64,000 nt of DNA. It comes from Nephrocerus scutellatus. Taxonomy: Eukaryota; Arthropoda; Insecta; Diptera; Pipunculidae. Positions within the stretch are counted from its first letter, which is position 1. The number at the start of each line of letters is the position of its first letter. The notes under the pieces were generated by a model. It worked only from the letters and a program-made list of their open reading frames with translations. It ran no database searches and was not told the origin of the DNA. Both the position numbers and the translations under genes were made by a program. The stretch covers positions 63,303,425-63,367,424 of the forward strand of contig OX352765.1 in the NCBI GenBank assembly GCA_947095585.1, given 5' to 3'. Of this stretch, positions 52,544-63,698 are shown one piece after another.

Positions 52544-54312
52544 ATCCCTAGATGTGTATGGTGTAGTTCTTTTAGAACTTCGTCTTGAAGATTTTCCGGA
52601 ATTACAACTCTATGTCCCCGAAAAATGGTACCATGATGAAGATGATACTCCTTGTCATTTAGTTCACCATTGAGCAGTGATTGTTTGAGTTTAGATAAAA
52701 CTGGATCGTTGTCTGTTTCTCGTACGATGTTTCCGTTGGTAAGAACTAAAGAACTTATAGCATTTATTGTCTGGGTGTTCATGACATCAGTGTCATCATC
52801 ATTTAACGTAGCTTCTTTAATCGGTGCTCTCGAAAATGCTGTTTCACAATTGGCTGTCGATTGAAATTTTGAGTTACTGCATAGCAGTAAGCGAAGTGAA
52901 TGTGTAAGTGTAGACGCATTTTTAATGAATTTCGAATAGTACGTAATTAGCCCAAGGAACTGTTGAACTTCATGAGAATTTCTTGGTCGAGGTGCTTCTA
53001 AAACGGCTTTAACTTTTTCTGGTGCTTTTGAAATTTTATTTTCCTCAATTTGGTACCCAAGATAATTTATTTTTGTCTGGAAGAATTTACATTTCTTAGA
53101 ATTAACGTGAAGATTATATTTTCTAAGCCGTTCAAAACAAGCATTCAAACGCTGGTAGCACTCTTTGTAGTCTGTTCCTTGAATTACTATATCATCAAAG
53201 TATGTTGTCGTACCTTCCAAACCTTGGAGTACCTGGTCGAGTATTCGATGAAATTCACTTGGTGCTGTTTTAATGCCAAAAGCGAGCCTGTTGTATTTAT
53301 ATGTCCCCTTGTGTGTGGTTATTGTCTGAATCTTTGCACTTTCTTCGTCCATTTGAACATGATGATACGCTTTGAATAAATCGATAGTACAAAAGTATTT
53401 TGCGTTTCTTAAACTGTTGAGAATTTCTTCAATGCGCGGAATCGGATAGTGAGCATCTTCAAGTCGTTTGTTTACGCTCACTTTATAATCGACGCACAAT
53501 CGAATTTGATTATCTGGTTTTGGAATACATACCAATGGGGAGCCCCAATCGGAAGTATCAACTTTTGTAATAATGCCTTCCTGTTCAAGAGTCATCAATT
53601 CCTTTTCAATTTGTTCTCTTCGTGAAAATGGTACTTCTCTGGATTTGTGGAATACTGGTTTGGCATCTGTTCGAAGTTTCAGTGAACATTGTAGATTAGG
53701 AATCTTCCCCACTTTTTGTTCGAAAATTTCCTTATATTTTATTTTTAGGTTATTTATGTCCTCTTCGATAATTTCTGTGGAGAGAATTTCGTTGACTAAC
53801 ACATTTGGTTTTCCTTGATCTAATTCCTGTAGATTTATATTCAGTTTCCGAATCCAAACTCTTCCCAAAATAGCCTGTTGTCCTTTATCAACAATACACA
53901 TTTCTTCTGTAATCAGTTTTCCTTTGTATTTTGCTTTGACAGTTACAACTCCATGAGGCGTAAAAAATTCTTTAAGATATGATCGAAATTTCATATTCGT
54001 CTGTCGAACTGGATTTGGTATATTTAACTTTTCAAATGAGTCTTTTGGAATAAGTGTTATTCCTGCTCCCGAATCAACTTCAAATTTCTGTACTTTATTT
54101 TCGATTTTGATATTCACGTAATATTTTGCTGCCTGATTACTGGAACTTGAATAATTTGTATATATATCATGTACATTCTGTACTTTATTTTCTAAATGGA
54201 TGTTTACTGTACTTGTTTTGCGGCTGTTCAGTAAAGTTGTAATACATACTTTTTCAACATGTCCCCTTTTATGCAGTATTTGCAGTATAGTTTTTCCTTG
54301 TCGCACTTGCAC
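52342..54312 (-). pseudogene. Mag-like pol: protease, RT, start of integrase (RNase H deleted)
   Basis: A 656-codon open frame. Protease FEVDSGAGITLIP and QAILGRVWI. RT: REVPFSRREQIEKEL, WGSPLVCIPKPDNQIRLCVDY, YFCTIDLFKAYHHV, LAFGIKTAPSEF and the catalytic TYFDDIVI. FLGLITYYSKFI follows, then CETAFSRAPIKE, where RNase H should begin. Instead the text passes into DDDTDVMNTQTINAIS and the integrase zinc finger (HHTHLGICKMKNLARQYVYW). About 100 residues of RNase H are thus missing in frame. Upstream gag is in another frame. Confidence 0.85.
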
Positions 54313-54320
54313 TTACAGTT

Positions 54321-55043
54321 GCGGGTATCGTGGTTATTGCGTGCGCAGCGTAAGCAAAGACCTGACAATCCTAGTGCTTTATAGTCGATTCGACTACGGT
54401 ATCTAGACTTCTTTCTATAACTGGAATTATGTACCTGGCTGTCGTTTTGACGGAAATTAATTCTTGAATTATGTGAGATTTTACTTATTTCATTAGAAAT
54501 ATTTGGTTGCTCTGGATTTTGATTTGAAATCTCTTTACTATCTATTTGTGAAGCTTCAGATGCGGGTATCGTGGTTATTGCGTGCGCAGCGTAAGCAAAG
54601 ACCTGACAATCCTAGTGCTTTATAGTCGATTCGACTACGGTATCTAGACTTCTTTCTATAACTGGAATTATGTACATGGCTGTCGTTTTGACGGAAATTA
54701 ATTCTTGAATTATGTGAGATTTTACTTATTTCATTAGAAATATTTGGTTGCTCTGGATTTTGATTTGAAATCTCTTTACTATCTATTTGTGAAGCTTCAG
54801 ATGCGGGTATCGTGGTTATTGCGTGCGCAGCGTAAGCAAAGACCTGACAATCCTAGTGCTTTATAGTCGATTCGACTACGGTATCTAGACTTCTTTCTAT
54901 AACTGGAATTATGTACCTGGCTGTCGTTTTGACGGAAATTAATTCTTGAATTATGTGAGATTTTACTTATTTCATTAGAAATATTTGGTTGCTCTGGATT
55001 TTGATTTGAAATCTCTTTACTATCTATTTGTGAAGCTTCAGAT
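54321..55043 (-). repeat. 241-bp segment in three tandem copies within gag
   Basis: Copies start at 54321, 54562 and 54803 (GCGGGTATCGTGGTTATTGC) and are almost identical; one base differs, GTACATGG against GTACCTGG. 241 is not a multiple of three, so each junction changes frame. Confidence 0.95.
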
Positions 55044-55663
55044 GCTAAAGCTAAATCTACATTTTCTTTAAATTCCAATTTACCTGATTGCAACAACTTT
55101 GTTCTAATTGAATTATCGCTAATTCCTCTTATAAACTGTGACAGCAGAAAGGTGTCTTCAATTGATGCTGAACATTCTTTGCAATTTAATTTGCATGTGG
55201 TTACATATGCTCGCATTGCTGCCACGTAATTTGCAATCGATTCGTTTGGTTTTAGATTTCGAGTTAATAACCGATGTCTTTCGACTAATAAATTGGGTTC
55301 TGGACTTAAATGGCTTAGCAGAGATTTCACTAATTCGTTATAATCCACTTCCATGGGTGATATTGGTGCTAACAAATTCGATACTACGTTGTAGTATTCC
55401 GGACCAATACAATTTAGAAATATTTTTTTGCACTTTGCTTTATCATTTTGTATATTTTTGAGGTCGAAATAGATTTCGAGACGCTGTATATATTGTATAA
55501 AAGATTCTTTTTTATTATCAAAATTTTCGAAAATGTAATTGGAATCGCCATCTTCTTTTCCTGGCGTGGAAATTCCTTTTTCTCTAGATAATAAAAATTC
55601 TAATACCTTTTGCTGCTGAGAAGCTTGCGTTGCAAGAAACGTTTCGAATTGCTCCTTATTCAT
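54797..55663 (-). pseudogene. gag: Mag-like gag, cut by the triplication
   Basis: ATG 55663 gives MNKEQFETFLATQASQQQ. The capsid part follows (YIFENFDNKKESFIQYIQRL, KKIFLNCIGPEYYNVV, RHRLLTRNLKPNESIANYVA, DTFLLSQFIRGISDNSIRTK), then CLRCARNNHDTR, the start of a CX2CX4HX4C knuckle that breaks off at the first repeat junction. The rest of the knuckle (NCKCKCDKEKLYCKYC) lies after the third copy, near 54320. The ORF is otherwise clean, so the triplication is probably what inactivated it. Confidence 0.88.
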
Positions 55664-55706
55664 TTTATTTGTTGATATCGATTTTTTTAATACTCGTCGC
55701 CAATCC

Positions 55707-55920
55707 TGTTGTATATTTAAGTTACTTTTTGTCTCGAAGATGAAATAAATAAAAGCACACTTTATCGAAAAAACACAACCTAATCATTTCACTTTATTTA
55801 TACAACTGCTCTATAAATCTATATAGACTAACACAATTCAAATCATTAAAGTCATGAATGCAATGATGCATACAATTTTGCATCTTCTTTTGAATCTTAT
55901 TATTATTTAGAATACTATAG
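55707..55920 (-). repeat. 5' LTR of the Mag-like element
   Basis: 214 bp. On the minus strand it is followed by GGATTGGCGACGAG, where TGGCGACGAG is a plausible primer-binding site (55694-55703). Confidence 0.88.
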
Positions 55921-55924
55921 TTTG

Positions 55925-56530
55925 GGTTAGTGTTGTTATTTTCTAGTTTTAGTACAATCGATTGATTAACAAAAACTTCATCGATAGTTTCTTCATTGGG
56001 TTTTGGTTTGTTTTCATTCTCCGTTGGTTGCTGTCTCAACTTTGTTACAATGGTTTTTAGGTTATAATGGTATTTATAAATATACAACAGGATTATGCAC
56101 CTTACTAAAGCCATACTATATATTACTATATAATGGTGAGCATCGCTTATCTAAGTTTTGCAAACCTTTTCCTTCCGCTCTCTTTAATACATCTACTTGA
56201 TAAGAAAGTTCTGCCAGATTATTGTTTTCATTGTATTTAAGCAGTTTAATAGGGGTTACGTTTGTAGAAGTTGTGCTAATGTTTGATTTTAAAAGAGTTA
56301 AATTTATCACCGGAATGAAGGAATTCCTTAAGAGAGTGCTGTCTAAATTTTACAGCTATTCCGACAAGATTATTATATTGTTGCTATGGAGTATTTAAAA
56401 TTTGTTTCCCACTTTAATTTCCGTGTTCTCATCTGATATTATGTTGGGTTCCTCATGCGGACCTTCCCATAATGCAGAGAGCTTATTTTTTCTTGTGTGG
56501 TTTTTTATAAAGACTTTATCACCTACATTA
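55925..56530 (-). pseudogene. ORF after integrase of the 412-like element (env-like? uncertain)
   Basis: Two minus frames: 56310-56116 (INLTLLKSNISTTSTNVTPI...KRAEGKGLQNLDKR) and 56114-55925 (MALVRCIILLYIYKYHYN, a hydrophobic span, then a charged tail RQQPTENENKPKPNEETIDE). An ectodomain-membrane-tail order would fit an env remnant, but 412-type elements usually lack env and I recognise no env motif. Upstream, 56530-56400 has KNHTRKNKLSALWEGP, the integrase GPY module. Confidence 0.35.
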
Positions 56531-57600
56531 AATTTTTTATCTTTCGATCCCCTGTCGTAGTATGTTTTTGACTTCTCTTTTTTGTCCAGTAAAACTTGTT
56601 TGGCGATCTGATAGCCATGTTGTAAACGAGCCTTTAGCTCTGTAGCATAGTTATAATAATTGTAAGAAACTTGAGGACTTCTGTTTATGGAATTGGGTAT
56701 CCGTGCAGGAAATCCATAAATGAGTTAAAAAGGGCTAAATTTTGTGCTACTATGGGGTGTCGTGTTATATACGAACATTGACTATGGTAACCAAGTGTCC
56801 CATGAAAGTTGGTCTTTGTTGACATAGTGCCTGAGGTATTCAGGTAGCGTTCGGTGACTACGCTCTAATGCTCCGTTCGTTTGCGGGTGGTATGGAGTTG
56901 TCTGTATCTTTTTGATTTTCAAAAGCTTACAAACCTCTTTAAAAAGGTTACTCAAGAAGTTAGTACCTTGATCAGTTAATACCGCATCGGGTGGTCCAAA
57001 ACGACATATTATTTTTTCTATAAAAAAACGCGCCACAGTTGAAGCTTCAGCGTTTGGATGAGGCATAGCTTCAGTGAACTTTGTCAAATCGTCCTGAAAG
57101 GTAAGTATATATTTATTATCCTCATAGCTAGTGGGAAGTGGCCCGACAATGTCCAAAGCTAATCGCTCAAATGGACTTGTGCTAGTTGTCATGACTTTCA
57201 TTGGAATTCGTGGATTTTGCCTTAACTTGTTTCTTTGGCAGGATTCGCATTTTCGAATGAATTCCTTGGTATCATTGAATAAAGTAGGCCAATAATACCT
57301 TGTTCTGAGACGTTTAACTGTTCTAGAGGTTCCTTGGTGACCTCCGAAAGGTGAACTATGATAGTCATGCAGAATTTTATCGATCGATCGAATACAGATA
57401 AATATCGAGTTTTGTTTGGGAAAATGCCTGCACTATGGTGGCTTTTAAAAAAACAAAGAATGGTTCTTGAGGAGGAATGGATATATCGATGCTTTTAACT
57501 TTTTCTTGTTGACAAAAATTTCGGATCTGTATAATGTGTTTTTCTAAAGTTTCCTTTTCTGTAAGATGTATTGGCAAAGAGGTGATAATGTATGTTGATA
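56531..57600 (-). pseudogene. 412/mdg1-like integrase (broken)
   Basis: The core at 57201-56782 is open: SPFERLALDIVGPLPTSYED, KYILTFQDDLTKF, GPPDAVLTDQGTNFLSNLFK and PYHPQTNGALERSHRTLPEY, with D, D and E intact. It stops early at 56782 (TGG to TAG-type change). The zinc-binding part is upstream at about 57330-57210 (RQRNKL-like), and 57577-57377 is a degraded connection region. The wording is characteristic of the 412/mdg1 clade. Confidence 0.8.
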
Positions 57601-57923
57601 ATCCTGTTGCGCTAGGAAATATATTTTATTCCTAAACAAAGTATACTCTTGTCGTGTTCCATGGGGTAGAAAAAAATCTAAATTGGAGAACCGTTTTCAG
57701 CTAGCTTTATGGGCTTACAAGTTTTGATTACAGTAAATTCAGTCGGTAGAGGCTCAACTTCCTCGCTTCCTACTACTACTATTTCATCAAGGTTTTGCTG
57801 TTTAGCTTTGCTCCTAGTAGTGACTAAAACTTTGCCATTGTTTGTGCCAACTTGTGTGTCTCCAGGGATGCGACTGAGTGCATCGGCATTGGCATTAAAC
57901 TTGCCTGGCTTGTATATGATTTC
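57601..57923 (-). pseudogene. Degraded RNase H to integrase linker
   Basis: Minus-strand text near 57920-57880 reads YKPGKFNANADALSRIPG, the end of RNase H. The rest is acidic and frame-broken. Confidence 0.6.
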
Positions 57924-59148
57924 TTATTTATATTCCTCCAATGAAATACGCCATCGAGCCAGTCTTGATGTAGGATCTTTAAGACTTAACAGCCATTGAA
58001 GCGGCGTGTGATCCGTGAGAATCGTAAATTTACTACCGTAGACGTAAGGACGTCTAATAATTCCTTTTCGGTAGTGGTATATTTTGTCGATAAGAAATCT
58101 TTCTTCGAAATTTGGGTAGATCAATATTGGTGAGGAGATTAATTTTTCTTTTAAAATAACAAACGCTTCTTCGCATAAAGCATCCCATTTGAACTCTACA
58201 TTCTTTTTCAACAAGTTATTTAACGGTTTAGCTATCAGGGCAAACTGAGGAATAAATCTCCGGTAGTATCCTACAAATCCCAAAAAGGCTTTAATATCTT
58301 TGGCTTTCTTTGGTCTGGGATATGTTTTCACCGCCTCTATTTTATCTGGGCTTTGGCTTGATTCCTTCATCACTGATAATATGCCCCAGCTACATAAGCT
58401 CTCGTTTAATAAAATGGCATTTGCCTGGTTGTAGTTTTAGTTTGTTGAACCGTAGCCTTGTTAGAACATTTCGCAATTTCCGGTTATGTTCGTCCAAAGT
58501 AGGTCCATAAAATACAATGTCATCAACAAAAATAAAACATTCTATTCCAATTAGACCCATTAAAACATTATTCATCGTTCTTTGGAAAGTGGCGGGAGCG
58601 TTTTTCATACCCATAGGCATTCGGTTATACTCTCAATGACCAGTGGGAGTGTTGAACGCTGTTTTTTCCCGATCTTCTTCTTGAACTAAAATTTGATGAA
58701 AGCCGTTTGCAAGATCTAACGTGCTGAAATATTTAGATTTACCTAGTTGGTCCAAAATGTCTGTTATATTGGGAAGTGGAAACGCATCCCCAACAGTTGC
58801 ATCGTTTAGACGCCTGTAGTCTACAACTACTCGCCATTTTTTATTACCTTGAGCATCAGGTTTTTTAGGAACAAGTAATAGAGGAGATTTCCAAGGACTG
58901 TAGCTTGGTCGGATAATATCGTTTTCGAGCATTTCGTCTACCTGTTTGTTAATCTCAGCTCTACTTGTTTCTGGCAGTCTATATGATCTAACATATATAG
59001 GAGGTTTACCTACTTCAGTGATTATCTGATGTGTGGCTGCATTGGTACAAGTGAGCTTATCTACAGGTAAGTAAAACAAATCGTTAAACTCGCGACATAT
59101 CTGGACTATAGAAGATCTTTCTTCTTTATTACACTGGTTTATGTCCAC
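57924..59148 (-). pseudogene. 412/mdg1-like reverse transcriptase and RNase H (broken)
   Basis: Order on the minus strand: RSYRLPETSRAEINKQVDEM, SPWKSPLLLVPKKPDAQGN, WRVVVDYRRLND, YFSTLDLANGFHQI and AFNTPTGH, then a stop at 58633. Next PMGMKNAPATFQRTMNNVL and FIFVDDIVFYG (catalytic DD), LKLQPGKCHF, a break at 58390, AFLGFVGYYRRFIPQF, and the RNase H part (ILTDHTPLQWLLSLKDPTSR). Part of RNase H is deleted at FLIDKIYHYRKG. Three frame breaks. Confidence 0.85.
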
Positions 59149-59690
59149 TAGCTTTTCTAGTTTTTCTAACCGTTTGTATACCGGGTCGTTTTCTGGATCT
59201 GTTGAAAGAAAATAAACTCAGATCGTGTGCATTTAGCTGCACTGGGTATTCATTAATCTTCAGGAGTAAAACTTTTGCAAAGTTGTCACTTGACTGGGCG
59301 ATGGAAGAGGCCAAAAAGACCCCAGACGAATGACGACGTCATTTGCACAATTAAAAGCGACTTTAGAAAATAGAGTACTTCGTGCAGGTATGTTTATCTG
59401 GTCAACAAATTTTTGTTTGGTTTTCATGATGTTCTGTTCTGCTCCATCAAAAATACGTTCTGGTTTTGGAATAGCTACTTCCCCAGATCCGCTATATATA
59501 GAAGGCTTACTTTTAGAAACATCAATTACCTGACTTTGTTGGATTAAACCTTTTTGCGCTTGAACCTTAACTTCCTTTGACCTAGTCTCTCCTTTTATTA
59601 ACTTTTCTTCATTCTGTGATTCGATTTGTTCGTATTGGAAATTTTGTCAGAGTAAGCAACAGCTATTTTGAACTGCTCCGTTTTTATTTT
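59149..59690 (-). pseudogene. Upstream remnant of the 412-like element (protease/linker region)
   Basis: Minus-strand text such as QAQKGLIQQSQVIDVSKSKP, PKPERIFDGAEQNIMK and ARSTLFSKVAFNCANDVVIR lies in a mostly open frame, then 59314-59129 in another. No DSG/DTG is seen, so this is probably the linker. The element is cut at about 59690 by the CR1 LINE. Confidence 0.5.
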
Positions 59691-59820
59691 ATTTTAAACT
59701 ATAGTTTTTGTTTGTAAATTTCCGGTTTTTGCGTTATTACCGAGTGAAAGTAATTTGATATAGTTATATTTCGGTCTTAAATACCGTGTTCTTAATAATT
59801 TATTATAAAGTATTAGCATC

Positions 59821-60603
59821 ATGATGAATCGCAGTCCGGTTAATACACGTAAAACTCCGCTTGCGTCTACAACTATTGCCAAGGAAATGACGCTACACGA
59901 GCTAGCCAAGCTTATTAAAAATACCGAAAAAACGCTTACTGATGCATTTGAGAAAAAGCTTTCCAAATTAGAAAAAAGCATTTCAAGTAAATTTATGGAA
60001 CGAATTGATGCTCTGGAGAAGCCCTGCGTGGACGTGGAACTTACCGTTCTAAAGAATGGCATCGAGTCGCAGAGGAAAGAATACCAATCTGATGTCATCC
60101 TTCGCGGTGTTCCAGCTAGAGGTGATGAAGACCTTCTTTCCATATTCTCCAACATTGCTAAAGTCGTCAGTTGCGAAGACATCGAGCCGGTTAACATTTT
60201 TCGTGCCCCCACCAAAGTGAAGACCAGAAGTAAAGCCTCAAACAAGAGAGACTCTGCTGCCATCATAATTAAGCTGCAGAATCGTTTTGATCGGAAGCAC
60301 TTCCTTACTAAATTCTTCTCGCACACTAGAAATATCAAACGCAGACTGTCTCTGCATGATTTGGGGATCGTTGACCTCAGCTGCTCTCCAACTACACACT
60401 TCGTCAATATAACGAAAAGTCTGTGCCCTCATGACAGAAAAATTTTTGATTTTGCAGTGGGCTTAAGAAAAGAGAATAAACTTTTCTCTGTATTCTCGCT
60501 TGGAGGGAAAGTATGCGTTAAGGTAGCCGACAACTCACCGAAGCAGTTTGTCAGTTCAATAGAAGAAGTAACAGCTGTAATAACAACCACCTCAACATCA
60601 TAA
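59821..60603 (+). CDS. CR1 LINE ORF1 protein (260 aa)
   Basis: Intact frame. Residues 20-70 are a likely coiled coil (LHELAKLIKNTEKTLTDAFE, KLSKLEKSISSKFMERIDAL). Residues 85-190 hold an RRM/FP-type RNA-binding region (SDVILRGVPARGDEDLLSIF, IEPVNIFRAPTKVKTRSKAS, DSAAIIIKLQNRFDRKHFL). Residues 190-245 form the C-terminal domain (THFVNITKSLCPHDRKIFDF, ...SLGGKVCVKV). ORF1 proteins of this type trimerise and bind LINE RNA. Met-Met start at 59821 is the first in frame. Confidence 0.75.
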   Translation: MMNRSPVNTRKTPLASTTIAKEMTLHELAKLIKNTEKTLTDAFEKKLSKLEKSISSKFMERIDALEKPCVDVELTVLKNGIESQRKEYQSDVILRGVPARGDEDLLSIFSNIAKVVSCEDIEPVNIFRAPTKVKTRSKASNKRDSAAIIIKLQNRFDRKHFLTKFFSHTRNIKRRLSLHDLGIVDLSCSPTTHFVNITKSLCPHDRKIFDFAVGLRKENKLFSVFSLGGKVCVKVADNSPKQFVSSIEEVTAVITTTSTS

Positions 60604-60838
60604 AAATATCATTCTCTTTATTAATTATCTTTATTAACTCTACTTCTTACTCTATTCGTATGCTCTCATATTTTATTTTTTACTCTCTTTGCCCTATGCG
60701 AGATCTTAAATATCTATTTATTGTTTACCTTAGTTTCGCTGCTGCTAATTTTATTTTTTTGGTGTTGCTTCTTTAATTTATTTTGTTCTTTAATCGATGT
60801 TGCCCGCCTACATTTTATCAGGCCGTGTTATGTAATCC
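60604..60838. other. Spacer between CR1 ORF1 and ORF2
   Basis: T-rich and non-coding. Confidence 0.5.
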
Positions 60839-63698
60839 ATGCCTGGCAATGATAGGGAATCTAGATCTGTAAGCATGGTGGGTGAGAATGATCGTAGTGT
60901 ATTGAATATTCTTTGTGGATACCGCAGTGGTTTTAAATTATGTCATTTCAATGCTCGTAGCTTATTGGGATCTTTTGATGAGGTAGTTGATATGTTTGCA
61001 AGTTGTGGTTGTGACGCTATTTGCATTACTGAAACTTGGCTTAATAGCAGCATTGATGACGCATCTGTTGAGTTGCCGGGTTATCGGCTTATCAGAAGAG
61101 ATCGAGTAAATCGGCGTGGTGGGGGAGTGTGCATTTTTGTCAAAGCGAATTTAATAATTAAATTAATAGAAGCTTCACTTGATGAGGAGGAGGTAGAGTT
61201 CATTTTTGTTGAAGTTAGTGATTGCATCACCTCTTGTTTTGTTGCTTGTGTGTACAACCCTTGTCGCACTTTTTCCCTTGAAACTTTCTTCGATCGTTTA
61301 ATTCTATGTAGTGAAACGTATAATGACGTTATAGTCTGCGGTGACTTCAACATAAATATTATGTCTAGTGACACTGTGTGTTCTGATTTTTTGGGTAAAA
61401 TCTGCATGTCAGGATTGTCCGTTGTTAATAATACTTACCCGACTCACTTTTCCATTCATAATCCAACTTTAATTGATGTATTTCTTGTCTCAGATAGTTT
61501 GAAAGTTCTAATGAATGATCAGATATCCTTATCTGGTATTTCTGATCATGATTTAATATTTCTAGCATATGATTTACAGTTGAACTCGATTGCTAATGAA
61601 TCTTTTTTTGAATATATATTTTAATAATTTAAATTTACAAGCTTTACATAATAATGCTTCACTAATTTCTTGGCAGCCCTGCTTTTGTTTACCCAGCATT
61701 GAGGATAAAGTGACTTTCCTTCAAAACACAGCAAGTAATTTATATGATATGTGTGTACCTATTAAACGAGTTGTAGTAAAAGATGTTAGGTGTCCTTGGT
61801 TGACTAACAATATTCGTAGCTTAATAATGATTCGTAACAAACGCTATAAACGGTGGAAACGTTTTCCGTCTCACTGTAACAGACGTGATTTCTGTTGTTT
61901 GCGTAACAAGGTGGTATCTTTACTTAAAAAGTCTAAGACCAATTTCTACTCTGAAAAGCTTGACTACAGGCTACCAGCTAAAAAACTTTGGAAAAATATA
62001 AGCAATCTACGTGTCTGCCCTAAAAAGGCTCTGGGGATATGCAATATTGATCCAAATGAACTTAACGGGTTTTTCGTCAGAGCTGGTTCTGGGTCACCAT
62101 CCCCCTATTACCCCACCGAATTGGATTTTCAAGAAAATATTCATTTACCAGCCCAATTTTCTTTTAGAACTTTCACCTATGTTGACGTTATTCATGCGAT
62201 CAAGAAAATTAAATCCAATGCTTCTGGCTTAGATAATATTTCTTTAAAGTTTATCAAGCTTATTGTTCCACATATCATTAGTTCACTAACGTATATTTTT
62301 AATCAGTGTGTGTTGCACTCTTATTTTCCTAAATCATGGAAAGCCGCAAAAATAATACCCGTTGCTAAGAGAGCTAACAGTACTACCCTGCCGGAGGATT
62401 ATAGGCCGATCAGATCTAAAATTCTAGAAATATTGATAAAAGAACAAATTCTGTCATATGTTAAAACTAATAGCTTGCTAACTCCTTTTCAATCTGGTTT
62501 TAGAAAACACCATAGCTGTAATACAGCATTATTAAAAATACTGGATGATCTTCGCATTGATTTTGATAAGGGCTTCATCTCAATTTTGTGTTTGCTAGAC
62601 TTCTCAAAGGCATTTGACTGCATCAGCTTCCAAATTATGTGCGATAAATTAAAAGTATACTTCGGGTTTAGTAACTCTGCCGTTAAATTTGTTTTTGATT
62701 ACCTTACTGGTAGAACACAGCGAGTATTTGTAAATGGTCAATACTCCTCTGCACTCGAACTTAAGACTGGAGTACCACAGGGATTTGTCCTAGGCCCACT
62801 TCTATTTGCCTTGTATATTAATGATCTAACAAATCGTTGCAAATCTGTTTCCGTGCATATGTACGCTGATGATGTACAAATTTACTTCTCACGACCCAGA
62901 GGGCTTATGGAAGATTGTGTTACCAGATTTAATGAGGATCTTGGCCGTATACATGAGTGGGCTCGTAGAAATTGCCTGCGACTTAATCAAGCAAAAACAC
63001 AATGCCTGTTAATTGCCCGGTCCTTGCCACTGGCTAATGACTTACCTAGCATAATGCTTGATGGCAATGCAATCCAATATTGCACTAAGGTTAAAAATCT
63101 AGGTGTAATTATCAACAGTGGTCTGTCTGCTAATAACCATATAAACTCAGTTGTTGGCAGAATATATGGTACCTTTCGCTACCTGTGGAAGAGTGCTGTT
63201 TACACTCCCCTGGGTATTCGTTTAAAGCTGGTTCAGACACTACTAAAACCACTTCTAGCGTACTCCGAGAATATTTACTGCTCCTTGGACTCAATTACTT
63301 TTCGCAGACTTCAAGTTGCTCATAATGCCATGATTAGATATGTTTTCATGCTTCCTAGATATAGCCATATTTCTAGTTATAACACAGCTATCCTCAATTG
63401 TACGCTAAAAGACTACTTCATCATTAGAAGCTGTATTTTCATTCATAAAATACTATATTTTCGAAAGCGTAGTTACTTGTTAGATAAGATCCAACTTTTG
63501 CAGACCACTCGTTGTCAATGTCTGTGCATTCCTCGATACAAGTACTTGAATAGTCAGCGCATGTTCTTCATCCATGCTGTCAGATTGTGGAACTCTCTTC
63601 CCGTTTCCTTAAGGGTAATTAATAGGTCTGGTAGCTTTAGACAGGCAATATACGAATATTTCTGTTCTTTTATTAGTTTTTTAAATTCTCTATATTAA
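60839..63698 (+). pseudogene. CR1 LINE ORF2: endonuclease and RT, one frameshift, 3' end replaced
   Basis: Endonuclease at 60839-61624: KLCHFNARSLLGSF, CDAICITETWLNS (Glu), RRDRVNRRGGGVCIFV, DVIVCGDFNINIM, PTLIDVFLVS, GISDHDLIFL. It breaks at a T7 run (61603-61609), and the next frame (61590-63698) carries on. RT: KIKSNASGLDNISLKFI, KSWKAAKIIPVAK, PEDYRPI then directly RSKILEILIK (a few residues shorter than usual), PFQSGFRKHHSC, LLDFSKAFDCI (Asp), KTGVPQGFVLGPLLFALYIN and HMYADDVQIYF (YADD intact). The last residues FLNSLY come from family X, not the LINE. Confidence 0.88.

Larger units (their letters stand above)
51206..55920 (-). mobile_element. Mag-like Ty3/Gypsy element nested in the 412-like element
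   Basis: LTRs at 51206-51411 and 55707-55920 (about 210 bp, TGTTGTATATTTAAG to AATACTATAG on the plus strand). Flanked by TTTG on both sides (51202-51205, 55921-55924). The interior has gag, protease, RT and integrase on the minus strand. The RNase H region is largely deleted and gag carries a triplication, so this copy is dead despite the clear structure. Confidence 0.93.
59691..63674 (+). mobile_element. CR1-clade LINE, nearly full length
   Basis: About 130 bp of leader, ORF1 (59821-60603), a 235-bp spacer, and ORF2 with endonuclease and RT in two overlapping frames. The 3' end is missing: ORF2 runs into family X at 63675, so the 3' UTR and tail are gone. Few mutations overall. Confidence 0.88.

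Noticed and set aside
51841..53818. Several plus-strand ORFs of 70-109 codons
   Set aside because: All are antisense to the Mag-like pol on the minus strand.
59694..60407. 237-codon minus ORF
   Set aside because: Antisense shadow of CR1 ORF1, which has recognisable domains on the plus strand.
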